Part shown: one piece after another, positions 48,819 to 59,579 of the stretch | Numbering within the stretch: position 1 is the stretch's first letter | How the letters are laid out: every line of letters starts with the position of its first letter | Assembly: GCF_022701255.1 (NCBI RefSeq) | Contig: NZ_CP031705.1 | Location: forward strand, 4,464,001-4,528,000 | Reading direction: 5' to 3' | Source: Microcoleus vaginatus HSN003 | Lineage (GTDB): Bacteria > Cyanobacteriota > Cyanobacteriia > Cyanobacteriales > Microcoleaceae | DNA length: 64,000 nucleotides | Notes under the pieces: model-generated | Told to the model about the DNA's origin: nothing | What the model saw: the letters and a program-made list of their open reading frames with translations, nothing else | Database searches by the model: none | Position numbers and translations under genes: made by a program

Positions 48819-51800
48819 CTAGCTGCCGCCAATTCGAGCGACATCGCGAGCGTTTTCTTCAAACGCAGCCGTCAGCGCATCATCACCGCTTAAACCCGAT
48901 GCGATCGCCCTTTCAATAGCCTGCAACACCCGCTTATAATCCCTCGGCATCACCTTCACAAACACCGGCACCATCTCATCCCACGCAGCCAGAACCTTCG
49001 ATGCCTTCGCACTTCCAGTCAAATCAACGTGAGTTTGAAGCATCTGCCGCAAATCGCTAATTTCCTCAACATCCTCCAGTTTTTCCAAATCCACCATCGA
49101 CATATTGCAGCGAGTTGCAAAATCCCCCGCTTCATCCAAAATGTAAGCAACACCGCCACTCATACCCGCGGCAAAATTGCGCCCGGTTTCACCCAAAACT
49201 ACAACTTTGCCGCCAGTCATGTACTCGCAACCGTGATCGCCCACACCTTCAACTACTGCGTTAACGCCGGAGTTACGCACCCCAAAACGTTCGCCCGCCA
49301 TCCCTCGGATGAAAACCTCACCAGCAGTGGCGCCGTAAAGCACTACGTTACCGACAATCACGTTTTCCTCTGCGACGAAGGTAGAATCTGGCGACGGATA
49401 TAGGATGATTTTGCCGCCGCTGAGGCCTTTGCCGAGGTAGTCGTTAGCTTCGCCTTCGAGCTCCAGGGTGACACCCTTGGGCACGAATGCGCCAAAGCTT
49501 TGTCCGGCGCTGCCTTGGAAGTGCAGGTGCACCGTGTCATCCGGCAAACCTTCCCAGTGGCGTTTGGTGATTTCGTTGCCGAGAATTGTGCCGACAACGC
49601 GGTTGACATTGGTAATCGGCAGTTTGGCGTGTACTTTTTCACCGTTTTCGATCGCACCTTTGCACAAATCCAACAGTACACTCATGTCGAGAGACTTGGA
49701 CAACCCATGATCCTGCGCCATCTGACAATAGCGCCCGACATCCGCCCCAACCTCCGGCTGATAAAGGATTTTCGAGAAATCCAAACCCTTAGCCTTCCAG
49801 TGTTCCACAGCTTGCTGAGGTTCCAAAACATCAGTCCGCCCCACCATTTCATTCAGCGTGCGGAAGCCCAACTGCGCCATAATTTCCCGGACTTCCTGCG
49901 CGACGAAGGTCATAAAGTTTACCGTGTGCTCGGGGTCGCCGGTAAAGTTTTTCCGCAGCAGCGGGTCTTGGGTCGCCACGCCCACCGGGCAAGTGTTCAG
50001 GTGACAAACGCGCATCATGATGCAGCCCAATGTCACCAGCGGCGCGGTAGCAAAACCGAATTCCTCAGCGCCAAGCAGTGCAGCAATTACTACATCGCGG
50101 CCGGTTTTCATTTGACCGTCAGTTTCCACGACAATCCGGCTGCGGAGATTGTTGAGTACCAAAGTTTGGTGAGTTTCAGCCAGTCCCAATTCCCAAGGTA
50201 ATCCCGCGTGTTTGATCGAAGTTTGCGGCGAAGCGCCGGTACCGCCGTCGTAGCCGGAAATCAACACGACATCGGCGTGGGCCTTAGCAACCCCGGCCGC
50301 GATCGTCCCGACTCCAACTTCCGACACGAGTTTCACGCTAATCCGTGCTTCCCGGTTGGCATTTTTCAAGTCGTGAATCAATTCTGCCAAATCTTCGATC
50401 GAATAAATGTCGTGGTGAGGAGGAGGCGAAATCAAACCCACACCCGGAGTCGAGTTTCGTACCTTGGCAATCCACGGGTATACTTTTTTACCGGGCAACT
50501 GTCCGCCTTCACCGGGTTTTGCCCCTTGCGCCATCTTGATTTGCAGTTCCCGCGCTTGCGAAAGGTACAAGCTGGTAACGCCGAAACGCCCGGAAGCAAC
50601 TTGTTTGATCGCGCTGTTTTTCGAGTCGCCGCGATCGTTCGTCCAAGTGTAGCGATCGGGGTCTTCCCCGCCTTCACCGGTGTTCGATTTGCCACCAATG
50701 CGGTTCATCGCCACAGCTAAAGATTCGTGGGCTTCTTTAGAAATCGAACCATAACTCATCGCCCCAGTTTTAAAGCGTTTGAGAATAGATTCGATCGGCT
50801 CAACTTCCTCAATGGGTATCGATTCCCGCTGTTTGAATTGCAACAAACCGCGCAAGGTAAAATGCTGCTGGTTTTGTTCATTAACCAGCCCCGAATACTG
50901 TTTGAAAAGCGTATAACTGCCGTCGCGCACCGACTTTTGCAGCGCGTGAATTGTCTGCGGACTAAACAAATGCGCCTCGCCTTCTTTCCGCCACTGATAT
51001 TCGCCGCCAACATCGAGAGTATGTCCGCTGGATGGGCGATCGGGGAATGCGTGATTATGGCGTAAAATAGCTTCTTGGGCGAGGACTTCGAGGCCTACGC
51101 CTTCAATCCGCGAGGCTGTCCAAGCAAAGTATTTATCGACTACGGATTTGTTTAAGCCGATCGCCTCAAAAATCTGCGCGCCGCGATAACTTTGAATTGT
51201 GGAAATCCCAATTTTCGAGGCAACTTTCGTCACACCTTTAGTTGCGGCTTTGACGTAGTTTTTGCAAGCTGTTTTGTACTCGACATTTAGCAGCAATCCT
51301 TCGCGGATCGAATCGGCGATCGTCTCAAAGGCCAAATACGGATTAATCGCGCCGCAACCATATCCAATAAGTGTCGCAAAGTGATGAACTTCGCGCGGTT
51401 CGCCGGATTCGAGCACGAGTCCTGCCCGCGTGCGCGTACCTTTACGGATCAAGTGGTGGTGCAGGCCCGCAACTGCCAGCAGCGCCGGAATTGGGGCTTT
51501 GTCTGGACTAATCCCCCGATCGCTCAAAATGATGATATTCACCCCGGAGGCGATCGCGCTGTCTGCTGCTGCAAAAACCTCTTCTAAGGCTTGTTCAAGA
51601 CCTTTCACACCGCTTTTGGGATCAAACAAAATCGGCACGGTGATGGACTTGAAATTGCCCTCATTTACGTGTTGGAGCTTAGCTAATTCTTCATTGCTGA
51701 GAATTGGCGTTTTCAGTTCAATCAAATGACAGCTTTCCGGTTCCGGTTTGAGCAAATTGCGTTCAGCGCCGATCGTAGTTTCGGCAGAAGTTACAATTTC

Positions 51801-53405
51801 TTCGCGGATAGAATCGATCGGCGGATTGGTAACTTGAGCAAACAACTGCTGGAAGTATTCATAAAGCAGTTTTGGGCGGTTGGAAAGCACCGCCAGCGGC
51901 GTATCCGCACCCATCGCGCCGACAGCTTCCACGCCATCTTTTGCCATCGGTGCTAACAGCAACCGCAGTTCTTCAAAGGTGTAGCCAAAGGCCATTTGCC
52001 GCTGCAATAATGTTTCGGGATGAGATTCTGCTACTGCAGGCGCATCTTTGAGTTTGGCGATTTCGACCATGTGCTGGTCGATCCACTGGCGGTACGGGTG
52101 TTCTGTGGCGATTTTGGTTTTAATTTCCTCGTCAGAGACGATGCGGCCTTCCTCGGTATTTACCAGGAACATCCGCCCCGGTTGCAAGCGACCTTTTGAT
52201 ACAATTCGTTCTGGGGCGATCGGCAAAACTCCGGCTTCCGATGCCATAATTACCAAGTCGTCTTTGGTGACGCAGTAACGGGAAGGGCGCAAACCGTTGC
52301 GATCGAGCACGGCCCCGATCGAAGTACCATCAGTAAAGGCGATCGAAGCCGGGCCGTCCCAAGGTTCCATCAAGCAAGAATGGTATTCGTAGAAAGCTTT
52401 TTTCTCGTCACTCATCGACTCGTGGGCTGTCCAAGGTTCGGGAATCATCATCATTACAGCGTGCGGCAAAGAACGCCCAGCCAAAGTCAGCAATTCCAAA
52501 GCATTGTCAAAAATCGTCGAGTCGCTGCCTTCGATATTGATTAAATTGGGGATTTTCTTTAAGTCATCGCCGAATAGTTCCGACTCGAACAGCGATTGCC
52601 GCGCGTGCATCCAGTTAATGTTGCCGCGCATCGTGTTAATTTCGCCGTTGTGGGCGATGTAGCGGTAAGGGTGCGATCGTTCCCAACTCGGAAAAGTATT
52701 CGTGCTGAAGCGCGAGTGAACCAGGGCTAGAGCGCTTTCCATGTCGGGATCGTGCAGTTCGGGATAGTAATCGCCGACTTGCACCGGCATTAACATACCC
52801 TTGTAGACGATCGTCCGGCAGGAGAGTGTGGAATTATACCAATATGGGTCTGTGTCAGTCCTGCGGATGGCATTGTGAGCCCGTTTGCGGATGACGTACA
52901 GTTTCCGCTCGAAAGCCGCCTCATCGATACCTGCGGCGCGCCGGAGGAACACTTGCTGCATGAAGGGTTCGCTAGATTTGGCGGTGTCGCCGAGGGACGA
53001 GTTGTCGGTGGGAACATCGCGCCAGCCCAGCACTTCCTGGCCTTCTTCGGCGGCGATTTCCTCAAAAATGCGTTTGCCGTTTTCGCGTTCACTTTGATTT
53101 GGCGACGAGTAAATCGCGCCAACGCCGTACTCGCCTGCTTCGGGAAGTTCGATGTTTAGGGCCGCAGTTACTTTCTTGAGAAACTTGTGGGGCACCTGCA
53201 TCAAAATCCCTGCCCCGTCTCCGGTGTTGGGTTCGCAGCCGCACGCGCCTCGGTGGTCGAGGTTCAAGAGGATTGTCAGCGCCTGCTCGACAATTTCGTG
53301 GGATTTGTTACCCTTCATGTGTACGATGAATCCGACTCCGCAAGCGTCGTGCTCGAACTGCGGATCGTACAGACCTTGCTTTTGTGGCAGTCCGTTGCTG
53401 TTCAT
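48819..53405 (-). CDS. gltB: Glutamate synthase, large subunit
   Basis: A 1528-aa enzyme making glutamate from glutamine and 2-oxoglutarate. ATG 53405. Class II amidotransferase at the N-terminus with catalytic Cys (HDACGVGF, Cys22, after propeptide removal), [18 protein letters not shown], then the central domain, an FMN-binding TIM barrel ([24 protein letters not shown]), a 3Fe-4S motif ([11 protein letters not shown]), and the C-terminal GXGXG helix (GAFVPKG.., GGVAYILD). No gltD small subunit lies nearby, so whether the partner is ferredoxin or an NADH subunit cannot be decided here. It is the largest intact gene in the window. Confidence 0.95.
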   Translation of the reverse strand: MNSNGLPQKQGLYDPQFEHDACGVGFIVHMKGNKSHEIVEQALTILLNLDHRGACGCEPNTGDGAGILMQVPHKFLKKVTAALNIELPEAGEYGVGAIYSSPNQSERENGKRIFEEIAAEEGQEVLGWRDVPTDNSSLGDTAKSSEPFMQQVFLRRAAGIDEAAFERKLYVIRKRAHNAIRRTDTDPYWYNSTLSCRTIVYKGMLMPVQVGDYYPELHDPDMESALALVHSRFSTNTFPSWERSHPYRYIAHNGEINTMRGNINWMHARQSLFESELFGDDLKKIPNLINIEGSDSTIFDNALELLTLAGRSLPHAVMMMIPEPWTAHESMSDEKKAFYEYHSCLMEPWDGPASIAFTDGTSIGAVLDRNGLRPSRYCVTKDDLVIMASEAGVLPIAPERIVSKGRLQPGRMFLVNTEEGRIVSDEEIKTKIATEHPYRQWIDQHMVEIAKLKDAPAVAESHPETLLQRQMAFGYTFEELRLLLAPMAKDGVEAVGAMGADTPLAVLSNRPKLLYEYFQQLFAQVTNPPIDSIREEIVTSAETTIGAERNLLKPEPESCHLIELKTPILSNEELAKLQHVNEGNFKSITVPILFDPKSGVKGLEQALEEVFAAADSAIASGVNIIILSDRGISPDKAPIPALLAVAGLHHHLIRKGTRTRAGLVLESGEPREVHHFATLIGYGCGAINPYLAFETIADSIREGLLLNVEYKTACKNYVKAATKGVTKVASKIGISTIQSYRGAQIFEAIGLNKSVVDKYFAWTASRIEGVGLEVLAQEAILRHNHAFPDRPSSGHTLDVGGEYQWRKEGEAHLFSPQTIHALQKSVRDGSYTLFKQYSGLVNEQNQQHFTLRGLLQFKQRESIPIEEVEPIESILKRFKTGAMSYGSISKEAHESLAVAMNRIGGKSNTGEGGEDPDRYTWTNDRGDSKNSAIKQVASGRFGVTSLYLSQARELQIKMAQGAKPGEGGQLPGKKVYPWIAKVRNSTPGVGLISPPPHHDIYSIEDLAELIHDLKNANREARISVKLVSEVGVGTIAAGVAKAHADVVLISGYDGGTGASPQTSIKHAGLPWELGLAETHQTLVLNNLRSRIVVETDGQMKTGRDVVIAALLGAEEFGFATAPLVTLGCIMMRVCHLNTCPVGVATQDPLLRKNFTGDPEHTVNFMTFVAQEVREIMAQLGFRTLNEMVGRTDVLEPQQAVEHWKAKGLDFSKILYQPEVGADVGRYCQMAQDHGLSKSLDMSVLLDLCKGAIENGEKVHAKLPITNVNRVVGTILGNEITKRHWEGLPDDTVHLHFQGSAGQSFGAFVPKGVTLELEGEANDYLGKGLSGGKIILYPSPDSTFVAEENVIVGNVVLYGATAGEVFIRGMAGERFGVRNSGVNAVVEGVGDHGCEYMTGGKVVVLGETGRNFAAGMSGGVAYILDEAGDFATRCNMSMVDLEKLEDVEEISDLRQMLQTHVDLTGSAKASKVLAAWDEMVPVFVKVMPRDYKRVLQAIERAIASGLSGDDALTAAFEENARDVARIGGS

Positions 53406-53602
53406 TTTGATGCTCCTGTCAAAGTGGCGAAAAGATGTTGATCTAGAGTAGAGGATGGGATGTCGATCGCTCTAGTATCATGTATTATATGTGGATCTAC
53501 TCAATTGGGTATATGTACCCAAAAATCCAAGCTTATTCGATCCGAGTAAAAAAATAGTTAAACCCGATAACTTAACTAGGGAACCCGAAGGTCTCAATAT
53601 TT
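53406..53602 (-). promoter_or_regulatory. Upstream region of gltB and of the TA pair
   Basis: Divergent promoter region. It holds a palindrome GGGTA-TATG-TACCC (53508-53521), possible operator. No NtcA-type GTA-N8-TAC site was found. Confidence 0.4.
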
Positions 53603-53821
53603 ATGCTTGAACACTCTTCAATTATTAGCGTATCTCCTGAGATTATGGGCGGAACCCCAGTATTTGCTTGTACTAGGGTTCCGGTACAAACACTTCTGGA
53701 CTATCTAAAAGCAGGAGAATCCATTGATGATTTTTTAGATGGATTTCCAACCGTAACTAAAGAGCAAGTTATTGCGTTGCTGGAACAGGTAGAAAAACAG
53801 CTCGTTGGCATGGTAGCATAA
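53603..53821 (+). CDS. DUF433 family antitoxin-like protein
   Basis: A 72-aa HTH-type protein of the DUF433 family: ISVSPEIMGGTPVFACTRVPVQTLLDYLKAGESIDDFLDGFP, the usual start of these small winged-HTH-like proteins. In toxin-antitoxin modules they pair with PIN-like toxins. Its stop (53819-53821) lies 3 nt before the next ATG, a tight two-gene operon. Confidence 0.9.
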   Translation: MLEHSSIISVSPEIMGGTPVFACTRVPVQTLLDYLKAGESIDDFLDGFPTVTKEQVIALLEQVEKQLVGMVA

Positions 53822-53824
53822 CGC

Positions 53825-54145
53825 ATGAAGCTTCTTTTGGATGAGTGTATAGATCGCAAATTTGCCAGAGAATTTGTTGACTATGAGATAAAAACAGTTC
53901 CACAAATGGGATGGGCAGGTGTAAAAAATGGTCAACTTCTTGCACTTGCAGAAGCAGAGTTTGATGTTTTCATCACCGTCGATCGCCACTTATCATTTCA
54001 ACAAAATTTACCAGAGTTTGATATTGCGGTAATTGTTCTACAAGCACCATCTAATCGCTTGGCAGATTTGAAGCCTTTAGCTTCAAAAGTTTTAGCGATT
54101 TTAGCAATGGCAACTACTGAACAAGTTACGATTGTCAGTGCATAG
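53825..54145 (+). CDS. DUF5615 PIN-like toxin
   Basis: A 106-aa PIN-like nuclease-fold protein of the DUF5615 type: KLLLDECIDRKFA, with acidic LDE residues, KNGQLLALAEAEFDVFITVDRHLSF (second acidic pair, TVDR). Predicted toxin partner of the upstream DUF433 gene. Catalytic activity as an RNase is inferred from the fold, not shown. Confidence 0.88.
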   Translation: MKLLLDECIDRKFAREFVDYEIKTVPQMGWAGVKNGQLLALAEAEFDVFITVDRHLSFQQNLPEFDIAVIVLQAPSNRLADLKPLASKVLAILAMATTEQVTIVSA

Positions 54146-54163
54146 TTTTAATAAATACGCTCT

Positions 54164-54958
54164 ATGCAGTTATTCCCAACTACTCAATCCCCCATCGCCA
54201 ATCAACTCTATAATAACTTTATCGCACTGTTAGTCCGACTTTATCCTCAGCGTCTGGGTGACATTCTCCACCAGCATTGTGCCTTCTCATCAGCAATGAG
54301 TATTTCTGAAAAATTGCAAAAAGTCGATCGACTCAAAGCCTGGTTAGATAGCTTTCGGCCGCTTTCTCCCACCCTGGTTGCAGAATTGAAAAAACTCTAC
54401 GACGTTCGGTTCACTTATCACTCCAATGCGATTGAGGGAAACACCTTGACGCAACGCGAAACCGAATTAGTCCTCGAAACCGGCATCACTGTCGGTGGCA
54501 AAACTTGGCGAGAACACCTAGAAGTCATCGGACATCGAGATGCGATCGACTACATTGAAATGCTAACGCGATCGGACACTGCGATCGGTGAATGGGAAAT
54601 TAAACAAATTCACCACTTAATTATAAGGGCGATCGCCCCGGAGGAAGCTGGACGCTATCGGCAGTTAGATGTCAAAGCCGCCGGTACCGAATACCTCTAT
54701 CCGCCTCATTATTTGCTTTCGGGTTTGATGCCGGAATTTATCCAATGGCTCAACAGTGATAAAATCAGATCGTTACATCCGCTAGAGTTGGCAGCCGAAG
54801 CACATCTTCGCTTTGTTTTGATTCATCCATTTCGGGATGGTAACGGACGCACCGGGCTGCTATTGATGAATCTGCTGCTGTTGGGGGCGGTATATCCCAT
54901 TGTCATTATGTCTAACCAGATGCTAGCAGTTTTGCAGCAGTCTCAAGAGCTGGATTAG
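54164..54958 (+). CDS. Fic family protein (C-terminal end short)
   Basis: 264 aa from ATG 54164; ATG 54296 (MSISEKLQKVDRL) is a plausible alternative, since the first 44 residues do not resemble Fic. It has the N-terminal inhibitory-helix motif HSNAIEGN and the Fic core HPFRDGNGRTGLL, which transfers AMP to a target hydroxyl. The protein stops soon after the core (LQQSQELD) whereas family members usually run ~30 residues further. Possibly truncated. Confidence 0.82.
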   Translation: MQLFPTTQSPIANQLYNNFIALLVRLYPQRLGDILHQHCAFSSAMSISEKLQKVDRLKAWLDSFRPLSPTLVAELKKLYDVRFTYHSNAIEGNTLTQRETELVLETGITVGGKTWREHLEVIGHRDAIDYIEMLTRSDTAIGEWEIKQIHHLIIRAIAPEEAGRYRQLDVKAAGTEYLYPPHYLLSGLMPEFIQWLNSDKIRSLHPLELAAEAHLRFVLIHPFRDGNGRTGLLLMNLLLLGAVYPIVIMSNQMLAVLQQSQELD

Positions 54959-55236
54959 GATTCACCTTTAATCAATATTCAACAACCAGCGCCCTTTCTA
55001 TGAAGATTTGATGTAGATTGGGGCGATCGAGCTAATAACAGGTGACAACAGCTATGTTGGTTTTGCTATGGTTGTTAAGGCAAGTCGATCGGGCTGAGCA
55101 CAACTATTGCAAAACTCTACAGTCGGCTAACCAGTCCCCGCAGGTGGGCTTCGATGTTAACTATAGATTAGTTAATCTCAAAAAACAACGTCGTTTACCA
55201 AAGGATTCCGCAAGCAATCCTCAAGGAGTAAAAATC
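54959..55236. other. Intergenic region
   Basis: About 280 bp between fic and the cupin gene. An open frame starting at 55042 continues into the cupin gene, but the good ribosome-binding site is at 55237. No other feature seen. Confidence 0.35.
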
Positions 55237-55656
55237 ATGGTTCAGATTCAAGAAATTTCTCAAGTATCTACCCTGCACGCACCTGCAGCACCCAACGGAA
55301 TAGCCGCTACAGAATTGCGGCCTTGGGGCTCCTTTACGACTCTAGAAGAAGGCCCAGGATATAAAATTAAGCGGATCGAAGTTAAGTCGGGACACCGCCT
55401 CAGCCTGCAAATGCACCACCACCGCAGCGAACACTGGATTGTGGTTTCTGGTACTGCAAAAGTTACTTGTGGCGAAACTGAACAAGTTCTGTTTACAAAT
55501 CAGTCTACCTACGTTCCTCAGTGCACTTCTCACCGCCTGGAAAATCCGGGAGTTATCCCCCTGGTTTTAATTGAGGTGCAGAATGGCGAATATCTCGGAG
55601 AAGATGATATTATCCGCTTTCAAGACGATTATGCTCGTAATGAAAAGGCTAAGTAA
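55237..55656 (+). CDS. Cupin, phosphomannose isomerase type II-like
   Basis: 139 aa from ATG 55237, preceded by AAGGAGTAAAAATC (good ribosome-binding site). It resembles the C-terminal cupin domain of mannose-1-phosphate guanylyltransferase/mannose-6-phosphate isomerase: RPWGSFTTLEEGPGYKIKRI, SGHRLSLQMHHHRSEHWIVVSGTAKV, QSTYVPQCTSHRLENPG. His residues in HHHRSEH fit a metal-binding cupin. Stand-alone domain, so likely a mannose-6-phosphate isomerase for GDP-mannose or exopolysaccharide supply. A hairpin follows. Confidence 0.88.
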   Translation: MVQIQEISQVSTLHAPAAPNGIAATELRPWGSFTTLEEGPGYKIKRIEVKSGHRLSLQMHHHRSEHWIVVSGTAKVTCGETEQVLFTNQSTYVPQCTSHRLENPGVIPLVLIEVQNGEYLGEDDIIRFQDDYARNEKAK

Positions 55657-55679
55657 CTCAAGTTGCTAAAAATATAGGG

Positions 55680-55707
55680 GTAAGGTGCGCGGCGCGGCGC
55701 ACTTTAC
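55680..55707 (+). terminator. Hairpin after cupin gene
   Basis: GTAAGGTGCGC / GCGCACTTTAC stem with a GGCGCG loop, followed by ATTCTCC. Confidence 0.5.
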
Positions 55708-55764
55708 ATTCTCCGGGTAAGGTACATGTCTAGGCACATTCTACATTTTCAAAACTCAACATTA

Positions 55765-55801
55765 CTTCCCAATTACCAATTACCAATTACCAATTACTCA
55801 T
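55765..55801. repeat. Heptamer tandem repeats before hesB/iscA-type gene
   Basis: Four CAATTAC heptamers (TTACCAATTACCAATTACCAATTACT) directly before the next ATG. Confidence 0.8.
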
Positions 55802-55802
55802 A

Positions 55803-56132
55803 ATGATTCATCTGAGCAAAACAGCAGCAACAGAAGTAACGCGCCTCAAGTCGAAGCATCCCAACCCCAATGCTTTATTTCGTCTGGGCGTGGAATCGAG
55901 CGGCTGCTCCGGTTTGTCTTATACAATGGCATTTGACGATGCGCCAGCCCCAGAAGACGCTGTATGCGAGTCGGAGGGAATTGAAGTTGCGATCGACCCC
56001 CAGCACTTAAAATATCTCAATGAGCTCACCTTGGATTATTCAGAAGACTTGATGGGCGGCGGTTTCCGATTTCACAATCCCAACGCCGCCCAAAGCTGTA
56101 GCTGCGGCAACTCCTTTTCTGCCAAGGAATAA
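55803..56132 (+). CDS. HesB/IscA/SufA A-type Fe-S carrier
   Basis: A 109-aa A-type Fe-S assembly protein. Conserved cysteines are in SSGCSGLSYTM (~residue 35) and the C-terminal QSCSCGNSF (two Cys). These coordinate a cluster passed to apo-proteins. It resembles the cyanobacterial SufA/IscA group. Single gene. Confidence 0.93.
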   Translation: MIHLSKTAATEVTRLKSKHPNPNALFRLGVESSGCSGLSYTMAFDDAPAPEDAVCESEGIEVAIDPQHLKYLNELTLDYSEDLMGGGFRFHNPNAAQSCSCGNSFSAKE

Positions 56133-56664
56133 TCCCTAGGGTGAGACTCAAAGACTTAGAAAAAAGCCAAAAAACCTTCAAATAAGCCGGTCAAGACTAC
56201 CGATATCGACGCCTGTTCAGGATTAGGAATTGACGGCAATCTCGAACTCATAACTCCCGATACTTACCCCATTAGGACTGAAGCCAACTGTCACAAATAG
56301 GGGTGTAAATTTAGGTATGTAGTTGCGCTTCAGCGCTCTTCTCTAAGTTAAGAGCGCTGAAGCGCAACTACATACCTTTGTTTAATGTGCCAGTTGCGTA
56401 AGTCCTATATACCTAGGTTCCTAGAAAATTATTCTGGTAAGGTGCGTCGCCCGAAACAATCTGCAAGTGTCATCGAACATCTAACAGTTCCCCACCTACA
56501 GATTAGCACCACATCATATACCCTGGATGAGTACAATTAGGTGTATCTCACCTCCGTGATAAGCGCTATAGATGGTTGGTAAAATCCGCTTTTACGATCG
56601 CGCAACTTATACTATCACGAATCAACCAGAAATGACCTACAAGCTCGATCGACTATCAACACCA
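56133..56664. other. Intergenic region with long hairpin
   Basis: 530 bp without a gene, containing the hairpin at 56313-56377. Confidence 0.5.
56313..56377. repeat. Perfect 28-bp inverted repeat
   Basis: Arms 56313-56340 (AGGTATGTAGTTGCGCTTCA..) and 56350-56377 are exact complements around a 9-nt loop. Possibly a palindromic dispersed repeat. Confidence 0.9.
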
Positions 56665-57663
56665 TCAAGCTGGCGTACCGAGAATCATCCACTGCATTAA
56701 CTGCTGCCACTCGGGAGATTGAGCTAATAAATCTGCATCGAATTCATTTCCCGCATCCTGCGAAAACTCGGCGAAAGCTTCCGCCCAATTAATTAGTGTT
56801 TCCACAGGCAAATAAGGCGTATAATTCCAAGAACGCTGCAAAAACTCTAGCATCTCAACAGAATGACCAGTGCGGTACAAATACCAAGCAATCCAAACTA
56901 AGGTACTGTACTTGATTTGCTTTTCCAACAAACGTATTTTATCGGGCAATTCGGGGCGGGCAAAAAAATTGTCCATGACTGCGGCGAGGGATTTAGCCTG
57001 CGGTAAACCTTTGTACATGGCGCTTTGTTCGTGCTGGCGGTAGCAAACAGTTACTTGTTGCAACCACTCTGCTTCGCATCCCATTAAGGCTAAACGCAGC
57101 ACTAAATCTGTATCTTCCGCCGGGGGAAATCGAGGATCAAATCCGCCGACGCGCTCTAACCACTGACGGCGAAATACCATCGCGCTGGGTAATACTGGTT
57201 TCCACCGCAGCCACATTTCTAAGTCTAATTTAGGAACATTTTGCCAGAGTTTGACATCTTTTAGCGGTTCGCCTATACTATTAACTAGACGCCAGCCGCT
57301 GTGGACGATTCCTAGATGGGGTTTCGCTGCAAATACAGCCATTTGTGCTGCTAATTTGTCGGGTAAAAAGTAGTCGTCAGCATCGAGAAAAGCTATGAAT
57401 TCTCCTCGCGATAGCTCGATGCCGTGATTTCTGGCAATCGAAACTCCTTGATTTTGTTGGTAAATGTAGCGAATTCGATCGCCATATTTCTCTAAAACTA
57501 ATCTGGTATCGTCTCGGGAGCCGTCGTCTACGACAATAATTTCCCAGTTAGTATAGGTTTGGTGCAGAACGCTATCTACGGCTTGGCCGACGTAAGCAGC
57601 GCAGTTGTAAGCCGGAATTACTACGCTCACCTGCGGGGTGCGATCGCTCGTAACATTACTCAT
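56665..57663 (-). CDS. Family 2 glycosyltransferase
   Basis: A 332-aa GT2 enzyme with the classic start VSVVIPAYNCAAYVGQAVDSVLHQTY, WEIIVVDDGSRDDTR, and LDADDYF (metal-binding DxD) and a QVTVCYRQHEQSA acceptor-side segment. Likely transfers sugar to an outer-membrane or extracellular polysaccharide. It lies alone between two hairpins. Confidence 0.93.
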   Translation of the reverse strand: MSNVTSDRTPQVSVVIPAYNCAAYVGQAVDSVLHQTYTNWEIIVVDDGSRDDTRLVLEKYGDRIRYIYQQNQGVSIARNHGIELSRGEFIAFLDADDYFLPDKLAAQMAVFAAKPHLGIVHSGWRLVNSIGEPLKDVKLWQNVPKLDLEMWLRWKPVLPSAMVFRRQWLERVGGFDPRFPPAEDTDLVLRLALMGCEAEWLQQVTVCYRQHEQSAMYKGLPQAKSLAAVMDNFFARPELPDKIRLLEKQIKYSTLVWIAWYLYRTGHSVEMLEFLQRSWNYTPYLPVETLINWAEAFAEFSQDAGNEFDADLLAQSPEWQQLMQWMILGTPA

Positions 57664-57711
57664 AATTAATTATCTTAAATTCGATTGCGTCTTTATTTTA
57701 CAACGAGCGTA

Positions 57712-57736
57712 GGGTGCGTCAGGAACTGACGCACCC
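57712..57736. terminator. Hairpin between PatA-like and GT2 genes
   Basis: GGGTGCGTCAG / CTGACGCACCC around GAA, an 11-bp perfect stem, upstream of the glycosyltransferase and downstream of the PatA-like gene. Confidence 0.6.
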
Positions 57737-57768
57737 AGTAAGGGCTTCTTGTGTTCATTAATTTGTGG

Positions 57769-58995
57769 TCAAGAATTTGCCAAGGTAAGTTGGTGCGAGT
57801 TCAGTAAATCATGGGGGCGAATTGGCAAAGGGTAGCGATCGCCTTTTACCTTCAAATACTTGTCAACTATTTGCAACACCTGTTCGGGATTGGCTGGCTT
57901 GCTCAAAAAATCGGAAGCACCTGTCAATTTCGCTCGGGTGCGGTCAATTATACTGTCTTGACTGGTCAAAAACACGATCGGTGTTTCCCGAAAAGCCGGT
58001 GTCTTCCGCAAAAAATTGCACAAAGCAAAGCCGCTTGTCTTCGGCATTACCACGTCCATAAAAATTAAGGCAGGCTTTTGTTTGGCGAGGATGCCCACTC
58101 CCTGCATCGGGTCTTGAATTTTTAGGACTCGATACCCCTCCGGCAACAAAATCTGCTCTAAAAATTCGCATACTGTCGGACTGTCATCGATACAAGCAAT
58201 CAAAGGGCGACCCGGCCCTGCGATCGCCGCGGCCAGGCGCCACTGTTCTATAGGCGACGGCAAGTCTGGTACTGTTCGGAAATTTACTAAACCCTGCTTG
58301 ATGTAATTAACTAAAGCGCGAGTTGCCACTGTCACGCACTGCTTTTTCTTAAAGGCAATATCCCAAAGAGTATTCTCGCCGTTGAATACGTTACCCAAAG
58401 CGATCAAAGAATTAGAGCTAAATCGATTTTGCTGCAACTGGGCCGACGCTTTTAAAAGCGGTGCTTGTTCTGGATCTACCAGCCACAAACCCATTCCTTT
58501 CCACTTCTGCCAAATTTCTTCTGTACAACACAGAACTTTCTCTACTTCTGTTAAAGACAGCAGCAAAGAAGAGGTAATTGTAGAAAAATATTTCTGGGAC
58601 GGACGCCACTCCCGGCGCAAACCCGATTGACCGATCAGAGCAAATAACACTTCGGAAAGGCTGGTGTGGACGATCGCCCTAGCTTGTTCCAAACTCATTT
58701 CGCTGGCTGCTATCCCTCGCTGAAGCAGTTGATATTCCCATAGTTCTCCAGCATCCAGGTCTCTGAGATCCACTTGAAAGTTTCGACAGTGTTGCCCGAT
58801 CGCCCTATACCAGCGCCTCGATCTGTGCGCTCCTCCTGTGGCATACACCAAACAACCCTGAAAAAAGTAAAGTTGCCATTGTTGCTCCCCTTGCTCTAAC
58901 AGCAGTTTTCCCGTTGCTTGTTTCTGGCTGAGTACAGCCAGAGTATGGGACAACATTTTGTATCCGATTGCGGTAGCAGACATATCAACTCGCAT
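57769..58995 (-). CDS. PatA-like response regulator (PATAN-REC)
   Basis: 408 aa, ATG 58995 (MSATAI at 58983 also possible). An N-terminal PATAN/DUF4388-type domain (TLAVLSQKQATGKLLLEQGEQQWQLYFFQGCLVYATGG), a middle helical domain, then a C-terminal receiver with phospho-Asp in LIFMDVVMPKTSG and Lys in FLSKP. The family includes PatA of Anabaena and the phototaxis regulator-type proteins TaxP1/PixG. It probably acts in a chemotaxis or type IV pili signalling pathway; no partner genes are adjacent. Confidence 0.92.
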   Translation of the reverse strand: MRVDMSATAIGYKMLSHTLAVLSQKQATGKLLLEQGEQQWQLYFFQGCLVYATGGAHRSRRWYRAIGQHCRNFQVDLRDLDAGELWEYQLLQRGIAASEMSLEQARAIVHTSLSEVLFALIGQSGLRREWRPSQKYFSTITSSLLLSLTEVEKVLCCTEEIWQKWKGMGLWLVDPEQAPLLKASAQLQQNRFSSNSLIALGNVFNGENTLWDIAFKKKQCVTVATRALVNYIKQGLVNFRTVPDLPSPIEQWRLAAAIAGPGRPLIACIDDSPTVCEFLEQILLPEGYRVLKIQDPMQGVGILAKQKPALIFMDVVMPKTSGFALCNFLRKTPAFRETPIVFLTSQDSIIDRTRAKLTGASDFLSKPANPEQVLQIVDKYLKVKGDRYPLPIRPHDLLNSHQLTLANS

Positions 58996-59199
58996 CCCCT
59001 GTACTCTGTTTGTACCATTATATAGCTGCTAAGTTTTGAAAGATAACAGTAATATTACTGAATTTGGGTTAAAAAACACCACTAATTGTGTGAATTTAAC
59101 CCTCTTAGGGAGTGATTCCCCTCAGTAGTTTTAGCCATGAGGATGCAACGCCTATTTGCAATATTAACTAATAACTAAAATACTATTTATGACTAATAA

Positions 59200-59430
59200 C
59201 TAATTACCCTCGCTATCTTTGGGAGGTACTGGATCGTAACCCCCTGGATGAAAAGGATGACAGCGTAAAATTCGCTTAACTGCCATTGAGCTGCCGCGGG
59301 CCGGCCCAAATCTTTCTATTGCTTCGATCGCGTATTGCGAACAAGTTGGCTGAAATCTACAGGCGTTAGGCAGGTAAGGAGAAATCCCCATTTTGTAGCC
59401 TCGGATTAATCCAATTAGCAATATTTTCAC
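59200..59430 (-). CDS. yidD: Membrane protein insertion efficiency factor
   Basis: A 76-aa Yid[36 protein letters not shown] and [17 protein letters not shown], with all family cysteines. YidD is a small peripheral membrane protein that assists YidC/Sec-mediated insertion. Length typical. A short gap separates it from truB. Confidence 0.97.
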   Translation of the reverse strand: MKILLIGLIRGYKMGISPYLPNACRFQPTCSQYAIEAIERFGPARGSSMAVKRILRCHPFHPGGYDPVPPKDSEGN

Positions 59431-59579
59431 AATTTTTACCTCAGCGATTGATTAGATTAATAGCCAAACCTCGTCCCCTACCGCTGTCAGCTAGGTGAAT
59501 CGAAGGCATTTTCAGCATTTATAATTAAGCAAACTTTTCCCGTCCTAATTATACCTATTTTCCTTTTTATTTTAGATAG

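Noticed and set aside
53406..53602. NtcA binding site for gltB
   Set aside because: No GTA-N8-TAC arrangement; the palindrome GGGTATATGTACCC has the wrong spacing.
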